Shown piece after piece: positions 16,900-26,064 of a DNA stretch of 64,000 nucleotides (positions are counted from its first letter, which is position 1; each line of letters opens with the position of its first letter). The notes beneath the pieces were generated by a model that saw only the letters and a list, made by a program, of their open reading frames with translations, ran no database searches and was not told the origin of the DNA. Origin of the DNA: Actinomycetota bacterium (GTDB lineage Bacteria > Actinomycetota > Acidimicrobiia > IMCC26256 > PALSA-555); the NCBI GenBank assembly GCA_016870355.1, contig VGBR01000005.1:1-64000 (forward strand). The letters run 5' to 3'. Both the position numbers and the translations under genes were made by a program.

Positions 16900-19257
16900 T
16901 CACTCCGCCGCGGCTCGCCGGGAGCCGATGATGCGCGACGCTCGCCACCCGATCTCGAGCACCAGCATCGCTCCGGCCGCGATCAATGCACCTTGCCCGA
17001 TGATCCGCCATTGCGGGAGCTCGAGCGCGTAGAAGTCGCGGAACGGCTCGATGACGAGGATGAGCGCGACTGCACCCACCATCGCGCCCACGAGCGCGGC
17101 CTTCCAACGGGAGAACGGGCGGGCCAGGATCACGAGCACCCACAGCCCCACCGCCACCAGCACGAGCGTGGTGGTCGTGCGCGACTCACGGAACGAGAGG
17201 TTCTCCTCGAAGCGCGCGATCGCGTACGTCACGAGAGAGGCCGCGCCCGCCACGATGCCAGCGGGCACGCAGAAGCGCAGGACGCGTTGGAGGAAGCCCG
17301 GGATGTAGCGACGCGGGTTGGGCGCGAGCGCGAGGAAGAACCCGGGGACGCCGATGGTGAACGTGCTCACGATCGTGAGATGGCGCGGAAGGAACGGATA
17401 GCGCCAGCCGGTGATGACGACGGCGACCGCGAGCAGGATCGCGTAGACCGTCTTGGTCACGAACAGGTTGGCCGACCGCTCGATGTTCGCGATGACGCGA
17501 CGACCCTCGGCGACCACGCCCGGCATGGTGGAGAACCGGCCGTCGAGGAGCACCAGCTGCGCGACGGCGCGGGTGGCAGCGGCGCCCGAACCCATGGCGA
17601 TGCCCAGGTCCGCGTCTTTGAGCGCCAAAGCGTCGTTCACGCCGTCGCCGGTCATCGCGACGACGTGGCCCTTGGACTGGAGAGCTCCGACCATCGCCCG
17701 CTTCTGCTGGGGCGTGACGCGGCCGAACACGGAGTTGCGCTCGAGCACCTCGGCCAGCGCGTCCTCGTCGTCCGGCAGATCACGGGCATCCATCACGGAG
17801 TCGGCACCGGCAAGCCCGACGGTGCGTGCGACAGCCGCGACGGTGCGCGGGTTGTCGCCCGAGATGACCTTGAGGCTCACGCCTTGTTCGGCGAAGTACG
17901 CGAGGGTTTCGGCGGCATCAGAGCGGACGTTCTCTGCGAGCAACACCAGCGCGGTCGCCTGGAGGTCGTCGGGAAGCGTCTCGCGCTCGAGGCCTGACGC
18001 CGAACGAGCGAGCACCAGCACCCGATGTCCCTCGGCCGCGAGCTGGTCGGCCCGCGCACGCGCCTCGCTCTCGGGGTCCGCGGCGAGCACCATCTCAGGC
18101 GCTCCGAACACCCACGTTCCTTGTGCGCCAAACTCGGCTGCGCTCCACTTTCGGGCCGACGAGAACGGCACGACCGCCGTGCGCTCCCACCCCGGGTCGC
18201 TGAATGCCAGCGCGAGCGCACCGAGGGTGGCGTTGCGGTTCTCGTCGGCGGCGAGGGCTCCCAGGGCACGCGCGACGTCACCCTCGCCTTCCGCCAGCAC
18301 TTCGAGGCGGTCGAACACCACATCGCCCTCGGTGAGCGTTCCGGTCTTGTCGAGGCAGACCACGTCCACGCGCGCGAGCACCTCGACCGCCGGCAGCTCC
18401 TGCACGAGCACGTTGCGGCGCGCCAACGTCACGCTCGCGATGCCGAACGCGAGGCTCGTGAGCAGCACGAGACCTTCGGGAACCATGCCGACGACACCTG
18501 CGACCACACCCGTGAGTGCGGCATCGACGTCGTGGGTGTCGAGCTGCCGCCAGAGCAGCAGTCCGGCGACCGGGAAGAGCGCGTACTGGATGCAACGCAA
18601 GAGCGTGTTGATGCCGGACACGAGCTCGGACTTCACGAGCGTGAATCGGCGCGCTTCAAGTGCCAAGCGGCGCGCGTAGGCGTCGTCGCCAACCTGTGTC
18701 GCCTGGAAGCGACCCGATCCAGCCACGACGAACGAGCCCGAGAGAACCTCGTCGCCGCGCTCCTTCGCGACCGGGTCGGATTCACCAGTGAGCAGCGACT
18801 CGTCGATCTCCAGTCCCGCGACTGAGCGCACCTGACCGTCGACCGGAACCTGATCGCCGGTCCGGAGCTCGCAGAGGTCGTCGAGCACGATCTCCTCGAC
18901 GGGAACGTCCGTGCTGCTCCCGTCGCGCACGACATGGAGTCGGGGTGCGACGGTGACCGCGAGGCTGTCGAGGGTTCGCTTGGCCCGGACCTCTTGCACG
19001 ATCCCGATGAGGGAGTTGGCGATCAGGATCAGACCGAAGGTCGCATCCTGGATCTCGCCGACGCTCAGGATCACCGCAAGCATCACGCCGAGAATCGCGT
19101 TGAAGCGCGTGAACACGTTCGCGCGGACGATCTCGCCGTAGGTGCGGCTCGTGCGCTCGCGCGTCTGGTTCGTGAGACCGCGCGCGACGCGGTCATCAAC
19201 CTCAGAAGAGGCAAGCCCGGCGTCGGGGGTCTCGTGCGACGCCTTTGTCGCGGTCAC
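16900..19257 (-). CDS. cation-transporting P-type ATPase, CtpE-like
   Basis: A 785-aa protein. The open frame continues upstream, but GTG 19257 begins the homologous N-terminus. It shows the actuator motif T-G-E-S, the membrane motif P-E-G-L, the phosphorylation motif D-K-T-G-T-L-T and the hinge motif G-D-G-V-N-D-A. The block V-P-E-G-L-V-L-L-T-S-L-A-F matches mycobacterial CtpE (Ca2+ uptake) better than MgtA or heavy-metal pumps, and there is no N-terminal CXXC metal domain. Ion specificity is inferred. It lies 13 bp after the PhoU/TrkA-C gene in the same direction. Confidence 0.85.
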   Translation of the reverse strand: MTATKASHETPDAGLASSEVDDRVARGLTNQTRERTSRTYGEIVRANVFTRFNAILGVMLAVILSVGEIQDATFGLILIANSLIGIVQEVRAKRTLDSLAVTVAPRLHVVRDGSSTDVPVEEIVLDDLCELRTGDQVPVDGQVRSVAGLEIDESLLTGESDPVAKERGDEVLSGSFVVAGSGRFQATQVGDDAYARRLALEARRFTLVKSELVSGINTLLRCIQYALFPVAGLLLWRQLDTHDVDAALTGVVAGVVGMVPEGLVLLTSLAFGIASVTLARRNVLVQELPAVEVLARVDVVCLDKTGTLTEGDVVFDRLEVLAEGEGDVARALGALAADENRNATLGALALAFSDPGWERTAVVPFSSARKWSAAEFGAQGTWVFGAPEMVLAADPESEARARADQLAAEGHRVLVLARSASGLERETLPDDLQATALVLLAENVRSDAAETLAYFAEQGVSLKVISGDNPRTVAAVARTVGLAGADSVMDARDLPDDEDALAEVLERNSVFGRVTPQQKRAMVGALQSKGHVVAMTGDGVNDALALKDADLGIAMGSGAAATRAVAQLVLLDGRFSTMPGVVAEGRRVIANIERSANLFVTKTVYAILLAVAVVITGWRYPFLPRHLTIVSTFTIGVPGFFLALAPNPRRYIPGFLQRVLRFCVPAGIVAGAASLVTYAIARFEENLSFRESRTTTTLVLVAVGLWVLVILARPFSRWKAALVGAMVGAVALILVIEPFRDFYALELPQWRIIGQGALIAAGAMLVLEIGWRASRIIGSRRAAAE

Positions 19258-19270
19258 GTGGTGAAACTCT

Positions 19271-20509
19271 TCAGAAGTCTGAACTTCCAGCAGGAACCAG
19301 CTCGATCTCGCCGGTGTCGTCGTCCTCGCGGAGGTGATACCCGCACCGTTCGGCGAGCAGTGCTTGACCCTCATCGGGTCCGCTCGCGATGAGCTCGTCA
19401 CCAGCTTGGAGGCTTGCGTGTCCGCGCGGGCGGTAGACGTAGCGACCGGCACGTCGGATCGCGAGCAGGTAGAAGCCCGTCTCCACCTCGAGCCGCGCCT
19501 GCGCGAGCGTCTTGCCGTCGAGGTCAGACCCGGCGGCGACGGGCACCCACGCGATCACCTCGTCGCTCTCGCCGAGCGCCATCTTCAGCACCGGGTGCAT
19601 CTCCTCGCCTTCCTCGACGAGCCAGACCATCTCTTGCGCCGCGTCGCCGAGCTCCTCCGCCGCACCACCTAGATGCAGCAGACCCCGGAGCGGTGACGGA
19701 TCCACCTCGTCGGCGGCACTTCGCAGCACCCACACCTCGAGCCGTTCGCGCATCTCATCGAGCCGATCTTCGAGGTGCGTGACCTCGGCCGCGAGGCTCT
19801 GGTCGTTGAACAACAACGCCGAGTACGCCAGACCGACAGCCACCTCGGAGACGTTCTTCATCTCGACGAGCACGTCGACGGCACGGTCGAGGTCGGTGAT
19901 GGTCGGGTCTTCCTCGATCGACGGCGGGCGCCACTCCGGCGCGCCGGCCAGCTCTCGGAGCTCGGCGATCCCGGCGGGCGGGCCGCGCAGGATGAGCACA
20001 TCGTCGGGGACGAGCACCTCGTCACCATCGGGGTCGATGATCCACTCCTTGCCCCGACGGATCGCAACGACGCGCATCCCGGTCTCGACGGGAAGCTCGA
20101 GATCGGCGAGGGATCGTCCCGACAGTCCCGAATCCTCACGTACGCGCACTCGGTGCGACACCTCTTCGGCGGCCGCGAGGTCGGCGACCAGAGCAGCCGG
20201 GATTCCAAGGCGACGGGTGACGATGCGGGCGATGCCTTCGGCCGCGTTCGCGACGCGTTCGATGGTGGCCACGACGTGCAGGACGCTCGACATCTCTTCG
20301 GCGTCGCGCGGCGAACGGGCCGCGAGCACACAGACCTCGCGCATCTCGTGCACCAGTCCGCTCAGGCGCTCTTCGAGCTCATGCACCTCGGCGGCCATGT
20401 GCTCATCGGCGAAAAAGAGTGCCGCGTACGCCAGGTCGACCATGACTTCGGAGGTGTCCTTCGCCTCCGAGAGCATGGCCTTGAGATTCCGTGGGGGTTT
20501 TTCGTCCAT
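19271..20509 (-). CDS. tandem PhoU-like/TrkA-C domain regulator of ion transport
   Basis: A 412-aa soluble protein made of two similar halves. The order is PhoU-like helical bundle (about 10-115), TrkA-C beta domain (about 130-205), second PhoU-like bundle (about 220-310), second TrkA-C domain (about 325-400). The halves repeat motifs such as V-M-V-D-L-A-Y-A-A-L-F-F versus V-A-V-G-L-A-Y-S-A-L-L-F, and V-E-T-G-M-R-V-V-A-I-R-R versus V-E-T-G-F-Y-L-L-A-I-R-R. TrkA-C domains bind nucleotides and gate channels. Sitting directly after an MgtE/SLC41-like gene suggests it controls that transporter. Confidence 0.85.
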   Translation of the reverse strand: MDEKPPRNLKAMLSEAKDTSEVMVDLAYAALFFADEHMAAEVHELEERLSGLVHEMREVCVLAARSPRDAEEMSSVLHVVATIERVANAAEGIARIVTRRLGIPAALVADLAAAEEVSHRVRVREDSGLSGRSLADLELPVETGMRVVAIRRGKEWIIDPDGDEVLVPDDVLILRGPPAGIAELRELAGAPEWRPPSIEEDPTITDLDRAVDVLVEMKNVSEVAVGLAYSALLFNDQSLAAEVTHLEDRLDEMRERLEVWVLRSAADEVDPSPLRGLLHLGGAAEELGDAAQEMVWLVEEGEEMHPVLKMALGESDEVIAWVPVAAGSDLDGKTLAQARLEVETGFYLLAIRRAGRYVYRPRGHASLQAGDELIASGPDEGQALLAERCGYHLREDDDTGEIELVPAGSSDF

Positions 20510-20523
20510 CGTCCCTATTGGCT

Positions 20524-20632
20524 CACTCTCTGAGGCGCAGGATACCTGCACCTCTGGTCGACTCCGCAGGCTCGGTCTCCGCCGATATCGGGGTGGCAAA
20601 GCCACACCCGATGTCTGCGCCTCGGTCGTTCG
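20524..20632. repeat. dispersed palindrome copy 3, invaded by one 69-bp unit
   Basis: Palindrome arms GAGGCGCAG (20532-20540) and CTGCGCCTC (20615-20623) would pair perfectly but are separated by a 69-bp insert flanked by CTGC repeats (20546-20549 and 20615-20618). The insert shares GGTCGACTCCGCAGGCTC with the units at 5.3 kb and has its own hairpin (ATCGGGGTGGC / GCCACACCCGAT). That stem differs in sequence from the 5.3-kb units but keeps its pairing. The outer element keeps the GGTCGTTCG right flank. It lies inside a same-strand gene pair. Confidence 0.85.
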
Positions 20633-20651
20633 TTCGCCTGCTTCGCAAGAG

Positions 20652-21890
20652 TCATGAGAGCCCGAGGATGGCAATCGACAGCATCAGCGAAACCGCCCCG
20701 AGGAAGTCCGACGCCGACGACACCATGGGAATGCCGTTGTTGTCGGGATCCCACCCGAGGCGATACGTGACCACGCCGACGACGTACGCGACGAAGCACG
20801 CCAACGTGGTCGCGACCATCCCCGCGAGCATCATCAGCCCGAGCATCTCCAACACGCCCGGACTGCGAAGGTCGGCGACGACTGCCAGCACATCAGCCGC
20901 GCCTCCGAGGACGAGGAACGTTGGCATCGCGACCAGGAACACCGGCGTCACGTCCTCGGCGATCGGCCGAAGCGAAAGGCGCGACGGATCGACGAGACCG
21001 AGGTGCATCTTCGTCGAGATCCGGGCCGACAGGATCCCCGCGAGAGAACCCGCGAGCGAGAGCAGTGGTGGGATGACGATCAAGAGCGCCGGTTCGCGCG
21101 CGAGCGAGTCGATGCGCGACTGGATCGTGACGCCCGCGAGCGTGCTGATCGTCGCGGCGATGATCACGAACGGCAACGACTCGCGCACGATCCGACGGAC
21201 GGTCTGGAGCTGCGTGCGCAGCGCGGTGACGACGGCACCGACGGCAACGACCGTTCCGAGGATTGCGACGGTTGCCGGAAGCCATCCGGGCATGTCGAGC
21301 ACCACGTAGGTCGCCAGGAACAAGCTCGGCAGCGTGACGACGTCACCGGCTGCGGTGATCGTCGGCACGCTCACGTTGTCGATGTCCCACTCGCGCCGCA
21401 CGCTCAGTGCAGCAACACCCAGCGTGATCGCGAGCACCACGACGCTCGGCAGCAGCGCGGCGACCATCGACACCGCGACCATGTCTTCGAGACTGATTGC
21501 GTTCCGAACGCCGAACGCTTCTGCCACTCCCTTGGCGATGACGGCGAGGAGCAACGAGACCCCGAGCGACAAGGAGAGCGCGGCCCAGAGGTTCTGCCCG
21601 ACTTCGGTATCGCGGCGAGCCGACAGCCGGAACTGGCCGGTGGCGACGAGGGTTCCGAGCCGACTCCCGAGCGCACCGAAGACGTTGCCCCGCAGCCCTA
21701 CCGCGGCCGGGACGAGGACGAGGAGACCGGGAAGCTGCTCGAGGGTGTCAGTGATCGCGCCGAGCGTCAGCCCGGCTGCGAGACCCGTCGTGGTGGCGAG
21801 CAGATGCGCGACGAAACCAGTGCGGATGCCGGCTGGGTCCGCGCGAACGAGCGCGAGGAACCGCCGCACGAGGCGGAGGCGGCCAAGCAT
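20652..21890 (-). CDS. SLC41/MgtE-like divalent cation transporter (two MgtE membrane modules)
   Basis: A 412-aa, almost entirely hydrophobic protein with about ten membrane helices and no N-terminal MgtE regulatory or CBS domains. Two related modules are visible. The first has V-P-A-A-V-G-L-R-G-N-V-F-G-A-L-G-S-R-L-G-T near residue 60. The second has I-P-P-L-L-S-L-A-G-S-L-A-G-I-L-S-A-R near 270. Each is followed by an acidic pore-lining segment (D-P-D-N-N-G-I-P near the end). This is the SLC41 arrangement, expected to carry Mg2+ or another divalent ion. Regulation by the following PhoU/TrkA-C protein is inferred. Confidence 0.83.
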   Translation of the reverse strand: MLGRLRLVRRFLALVRADPAGIRTGFVAHLLATTTGLAAGLTLGAITDTLEQLPGLLVLVPAAVGLRGNVFGALGSRLGTLVATGQFRLSARRDTEVGQNLWAALSLSLGVSLLLAVIAKGVAEAFGVRNAISLEDMVAVSMVAALLPSVVVLAITLGVAALSVRREWDIDNVSVPTITAAGDVVTLPSLFLATYVVLDMPGWLPATVAILGTVVAVGAVVTALRTQLQTVRRIVRESLPFVIIAATISTLAGVTIQSRIDSLAREPALLIVIPPLLSLAGSLAGILSARISTKMHLGLVDPSRLSLRPIAEDVTPVFLVAMPTFLVLGGAADVLAVVADLRSPGVLEMLGLMMLAGMVATTLACFVAYVVGVVTYRLGWDPDNNGIPMVSSASDFLGAVSLMLSIAILGLS

Positions 21891-22048
21891 GAGTACGTAC
21901 TCGGAGGTTCGTTCATCGTCTCTTGCTCCATCACGGTCACCTCAAGGGTACTCGCTGACCACCCAAACGCCGTGGCGAGCGTGCCGCAGCGCGGCGATGT
22001 CACGTGTCGCCGCTCTCGTTGAAGCGGGTCAATCGGCTTCCGCCTCGG

Positions 22049-25000
22049 TCAGTGGAAGTCGCGAGATCTCAGGAGCGTGGCGGGGCGGAGCGAGAGCGGC
22101 TCGATGCGATGCGCGAGGAGGTTGATGACGCCTTGTCTGCGCTCGAGCATCCCGCGCACGAGCAGCGCGGGTGACGTGCGCGCCACCTTGCGGAAGCGTC
22201 TCCACACGGGTGGGGTGCACACCACGTTCACGAGCCCGGTCTCGTCTTCGAGGTTGATGAACACCACTCCCTTCGAGGTCTCCGGTTGCTGTCGGTGCGT
22301 GACGACTCCCCCGACCTCCACCACGCTGCGATCAGGCAACCCCCTCAGTGCCTCAGCCGTGACAGCACCGCGAGCGGCCAACGCCTCGCGCACGAACTCC
22401 GTGGGGTGCTGGTTCGGCGAAAGGCCGGTCGACCACAGGTCGGCGTTGATCTCGTCGATCGGCTCCATGCCTGGGAGCGCGGGTGCCTCGGTGCCGGTCA
22501 CCACGCCGGGCAGGGTGCCGGGCCGGGCGTCGCGCAGCGCGCCCGCGGCCCACAGCGCCTCTCGGCGCTCGATGCCGAGTGACCCGAATGCGCCAGCGGT
22601 GGCAAGCGTCTCCAGTGCGTCGCTCGGCGCGTTCGTACGCCGGGTGAAGTCTTCGAGTCCGGTGAACGGCCCGTGGACGTCGAACGTCTCGTCGATGCGG
22701 TCGAGCAACGCATCCGAGAGCCCGCGCACGTAGCGAAGCCCGATGCGCAGCGCACGGGTGGACGGGTCGGCGTGCCAACCGTTGCGCGGGTGACCGATCG
22801 GCCCGGCGTCGGCCGTCCGGGGTTCGAGCGTGCAGTCGCGGCGGGACAGGTTCACGTCGGGGCCGAGGGTCTGCACGCCGTGCCGCACGGCATCGCGCAC
22901 GAGCGTGTGCGGTGAGTAGAAGCCCATCGGCTGCGCGTTCAGCAACGCGCACACGAACTCGGCCGGGTAGTGCAGCTTCATCCACGAGCTCGAGTACACG
23001 AGGTAGGCGAAGCTCACCGAGTGGCTTTCGGGGAAGCCGAACTGCGCGAACGCTTCGAGCTTGTGCGCGATCTCGGTGGCGGCGTCGAGGTCGATGCCGC
23101 GTTCGGCCATGCCTTGCATCAGCCGGTCGTGCATGGCCGCCATGCGGTGGCGTGACCGCTTCGATCCCATCGCCTGGCGCAGCTGGTCGGCTTCACCCGG
23201 CGTGAAGCCGGCGGCATCGATGGCGATCTGCATGAGCTGCTCCTGGAACAGCGGCACGCCGAGCGTCTTGCGCAGACACGGCTCGAGGATCGGGTGCAGG
23301 TAGGTGACGGGCTCCTCGCCGGTGCGTCGTCGGAGATAGGGGTGCACCGAGCCGCCTTGGATCGGGCCGGGACGGATGAGCGCAACCTCCACTACAAGGT
23401 CGTAGAACCAGCGCGGACGCAGCCGCGGGAGCGTGCCCATCTGCGCGCGGCTCTCCACCTGGAACACGCCGACGGTGTCGGCCGCGCACAGCAAGTCGTA
23501 GACCTCGTCTTCCTGCGGGATGGTGGCGAGGTCGATCTCGATGCCTTCGTGCTCGCGCACGAGGTCGACGGCCAGGTGCAGCATCGTGAGCATCCCGAGC
23601 CCGAGCAGGTCGAACTTCACGAGACCGGCCGACGCGCAGTCGTCTTTATCCCACTGGAGCACCGATCGGTCCTCCATGCGGGCCCACTCGACAGGGCAGA
23701 ACTCCACGAGCGGCCGGTCGGCCATCACCATGCCGCCGGAATGGATGCCGAGGTGGCGCGGGAAGTCGAGCACCTGGGTGGCGAGGTCGAGCACGAGCTC
23801 CGGCACCGCCACCCCTTCTTCCTTGGCCATCTCGAACGCGCCGTGATCCCTCCCCCAACGGTCGATCCACTTGGTGAGTGCGTCAGCGTGGCCGGGCGAG
23901 AGCCCGGCGACCTTGGCCATCTCCCGCAATGCCGACTTCGGCCGGTAGGTGATGACGTTGGCGACCTGCGCGGCGCGGTCACGCCCGTACTTCTCGTAGA
24001 CGTACTGGATGACCTCTTCTCGTCGTTGGTGCTCGATGTCGAGATCGATGTCGGGCGGACCGTCGCGCTCGAGCGACAGGAACCGCTCGAAGAGCAATCC
24101 GAGCGCGACCGCGTCGGCCTTGGTGATGCCGAGCGCGTAGCAGACGGCGCTGTTCGCCGCGCTTCCTCGCCCCTGGCAGTAGATGTCGTTGGCCTTGCAG
24201 AACTCGACGATCTCGAAGATCAAGAGGAAGTAGCCGGGGAACCCGAGCTGCTCGATCACGTCGAGCTCATGAGCTATCTGCTGTTGTGCCTGCGTGTGCT
24301 GCGGATGGCTCGGTGGGTACCGGTGTGCCGCGCCGCGCTTCGTCAGCTCCCGCAGCCACGACATGTCGGTGTGCCCATCGGGCACGTCGAGGTCGGGCAG
24401 GTTCGGCGCCGCGAGCCGTAGGTCGAACGCGCAGCGCTGCGCGATGTCGACGGTGCGCTCCACCGCGCCGGGCCAGCGCACGAAGCGCCGCTGCTGCTCG
24501 GCCGGGCTGCGCAGGTGTGCGAATGACGACGCCGGCAGCCACCCGTCGATCTCATCCAGCGATCGCCGCGACCGAATGGCTGCGAGCGCATTCGCCAACG
24601 GTCGTTGCTGTGCAGTGGCGTAGTGAACGTTGTTGGTGGCGATCACGTCGACACCCGTCCTGATGGCGACCTCGGCCAGCGCGTCGTTGCGATGCCGATC
24701 GAGCGGATCCCCGTGGTCCCAGAGCTCCACGAGCACGCGGTCGCGACCGAACCCGTCAACCAGCCCGGCGAGCGCACGCCGGGCTGCTGCCGGTCCGTCG
24801 GCATGCAACGCGCGTGCAAGCGGTCCTTTGCGGCAGCCAGTGAGCACGAACCAAGCGTCATTGCCAGAGCTCGGTCGGTTCGCGGTGAGGTGCACTCCCG
24901 CGCTCGCCGCGTCAGCGAGATCCGTCAAGGTGAACCGCGGCGCGCTCTTCTCGCCCGCCATCTGCCCCGCGCTGATCGCGCGAGCAAGGCGCGCGTGGCC

Positions 25001-25345
25001 GCGCGGTCCCTCGGCGAGCACGACGAGATGCTCACCGGGCGGATCGGCGACACCTCTACTGGCTCGCTCGCTGCGAAACGGGATACCCGTCTCGCAGTCG
25101 TTCGCTCCCCCCCCGGCCCCCAGGGTGAGCTCGGCGCCGAAGACGGTGGGCATCCCCACGGCGGCCGCGGCCAACGCGAAGCGCACGATCCCGTAGAAGC
25201 CGTTGTGGTCGGTGACGGCCAGCGCGGCGAGCCCAAGGCGCGCGGCCTCGTCGACCAGCTCCTCGGGATGGCTCGCACCATCGAGGAACGAGAAGTTCGT
25301 GTGGCAGTGCAGCTCCGCATAGGCATGCTCGACCACTGGTCCCAC
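22049..25345 (-). CDS. dnaE2: error-prone DNA polymerase III alpha subunit DnaE2 (ImuC)
   Basis: A 1098-aa C-family polymerase. The N-terminal PHP domain has E-L-H-C-H-T-N-F-S-F. The catalytic acidic cluster is P-D-I-D-L-D-I-E near residue 432. Helix-hairpin-helix and OB regions follow (T-H-R-Q-Q-P-E-T near 1020). Length and the short PHP domain fit DnaE2 rather than replicative DnaE1. It performs mutagenic translesion synthesis with ImuA'/ImuB. The promoter carries a perfect LexA box. Residues about 81-96 are encoded by an in-frame copy of the window's dispersed palindrome, between A-E-L-T-L-G and D-P-P-G-E-H-L. Confidence 0.93.
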   Translation of the reverse strand: MGPVVEHAYAELHCHTNFSFLDGASHPEELVDEAARLGLAALAVTDHNGFYGIVRFALAAAAVGMPTVFGAELTLGAGGGANDCETGIPFRSERASRGVADPPGEHLVVLAEGPRGHARLARAISAGQMAGEKSAPRFTLTDLADAASAGVHLTANRPSSGNDAWFVLTGCRKGPLARALHADGPAAARRALAGLVDGFGRDRVLVELWDHGDPLDRHRNDALAEVAIRTGVDVIATNNVHYATAQQRPLANALAAIRSRRSLDEIDGWLPASSFAHLRSPAEQQRRFVRWPGAVERTVDIAQRCAFDLRLAAPNLPDLDVPDGHTDMSWLRELTKRGAAHRYPPSHPQHTQAQQQIAHELDVIEQLGFPGYFLLIFEIVEFCKANDIYCQGRGSAANSAVCYALGITKADAVALGLLFERFLSLERDGPPDIDLDIEHQRREEVIQYVYEKYGRDRAAQVANVITYRPKSALREMAKVAGLSPGHADALTKWIDRWGRDHGAFEMAKEEGVAVPELVLDLATQVLDFPRHLGIHSGGMVMADRPLVEFCPVEWARMEDRSVLQWDKDDCASAGLVKFDLLGLGMLTMLHLAVDLVREHEGIEIDLATIPQEDEVYDLLCAADTVGVFQVESRAQMGTLPRLRPRWFYDLVVEVALIRPGPIQGGSVHPYLRRRTGEEPVTYLHPILEPCLRKTLGVPLFQEQLMQIAIDAAGFTPGEADQLRQAMGSKRSRHRMAAMHDRLMQGMAERGIDLDAATEIAHKLEAFAQFGFPESHSVSFAYLVYSSSWMKLHYPAEFVCALLNAQPMGFYSPHTLVRDAVRHGVQTLGPDVNLSRRDCTLEPRTADAGPIGHPRNGWHADPSTRALRIGLRYVRGLSDALLDRIDETFDVHGPFTGLEDFTRRTNAPSDALETLATAGAFGSLGIERREALWAAGALRDARPGTLPGVVTGTEAPALPGMEPIDEINADLWSTGLSPNQHPTEFVREALAARGAVTAEALRGLPDRSVVEVGGVVTHRQQPETSKGVVFINLEDETGLVNVVCTPPVWRRFRKVARTSPALLVRGMLERRQGVINLLAHRIEPLSLRPATLLRSRDFH
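25061..25107. repeat. dispersed palindrome copy 4, inside the dnaE2 reading frame
   Basis: CTGCGA-A-ACGGG (25071-25082), loop ATA, CCCGT-C-TCGCAG (25086-25097). It is preceded by GGCTCGCTCG and followed by TCGTTCGCTC. The loop and the GTCGTTCG flank equal those of the intergenic copies. The element reads through in frame as part of DnaE2, so the protein carries a short non-conserved loop here. Confidence 0.75.
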
Positions 25346-25383
25346 TCCGCCGGGACCCAGGACCCCGAAGGGCCGGGCCGAGC

Positions 25384-25413
25384 ACCGTATCGAACAGGTG
25401 TTCGAGAGGTCAA
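25384..25413 (-). promoter_or_regulatory. dnaE2 promoter with LexA (SOS) box
   Basis: On the minus strand a -35 TTGACC (25413-25408) and -10 TACGGT (25389-25384) are 18 nt apart. The spacer is occupied by the perfect palindrome TCGAAC-N4-GTTCGA (25405-25390), the consensus LexA box of mycobacteria-type actinobacteria. LexA bound here would block the promoter, and DNA damage would release it. The dnaE2 start codon lies 39 nt downstream of the -10. Confidence 0.92.
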
Positions 25414-25485
25414 GCGCGCCCGTGAGCGGAGCACCGCTCCGCCGTCCTCTCTGCGCAACGGCCGATCACTCACGCGGAGGCGGAC

Positions 25486-26061
25486 ATGAACATCCTCGAC
25501 ACGGTCAACCAGCTCAAGCGGATCAAGCGCACTGGACTTGTCGACACCATCAAGGGCGTGCGCGAGCCCGATGCCGGCGTCGAGCCGGTGCCGGCCGAGA
25601 AGCTGCGCAAGAAGCTCCTGAAGATCGACGGCGGGTTGCGCTTCCCGCTCGAGGTCATCGAGGGCAAGGGCGGCAAGGAGGGCGACCTGCTCGCGCGGTG
25701 GTGCGTGCGGGATGCGCACTGGTGGACGTCGTTCCGCAACGCGCACACGAACATGGTCACCGAGCTGCACATGGTGCTCGACGAGGCGACCCACGAAGTG
25801 CGCGCCAAGGACCACTACGTGCAGGTCCGGTGGAACGGGAACGTGCCGAAGGTCGGCGGCTTCAGCACGAAGAAGCCCGAGTTCGAGCGCGAGGGCGCAC
25901 GTCAGCCCGTGGCGCATGGGCCCGATCCGCTGAATCCTGAGCGTGAGCGTCAGTACATGCTCGACACCAACGAGCTCAAGGAGCTCATCGGCGAGACCAT
26001 CACCCGTGCGGGCTGGACCTACCGCCAGGTGTACCGGAAGAAGACGCTCGCTGGGGAGTGA
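25486..26061 (+). CDS. conserved hypothetical protein
   Basis: A 191-aa protein that I do not recognise. ATG 25486 is preceded by a good GGAGG. It is rich in charged residues and in Trp (W-C-V-R-D-A-H-W-W-T-S-F near residue 72), with no signal peptide or membrane segment. The C-terminal part (N-E-L-K-E-L-I-G-E-T-I...W-T-Y-R-Q-V-Y-R-K-K) looks helical. Its upstream region, shared with the divergent dnaE2 promoter, holds a GCGGAGC-ACC-GCTCCGC hairpin (25426-25442). A terminator-like hairpin follows the stop directly. Confidence 0.65.
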   Translation: MNILDTVNQLKRIKRTGLVDTIKGVREPDAGVEPVPAEKLRKKLLKIDGGLRFPLEVIEGKGGKEGDLLARWCVRDAHWWTSFRNAHTNMVTELHMVLDEATHEVRAKDHYVQVRWNGNVPKVGGFSTKKPEFEREGARQPVAHGPDPLNPERERQYMLDTNELKELIGETITRAGWTYRQVYRKKTLAGE

Positions 26062-26064
26062 TTC

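Noticed and set aside
16789-17997. 402-aa plus-strand frame opposite the P-type ATPase
   Set aside because: Low-complexity Arg/Glu/His sequence, no start signal, and complementary to the conserved ATPase domains.
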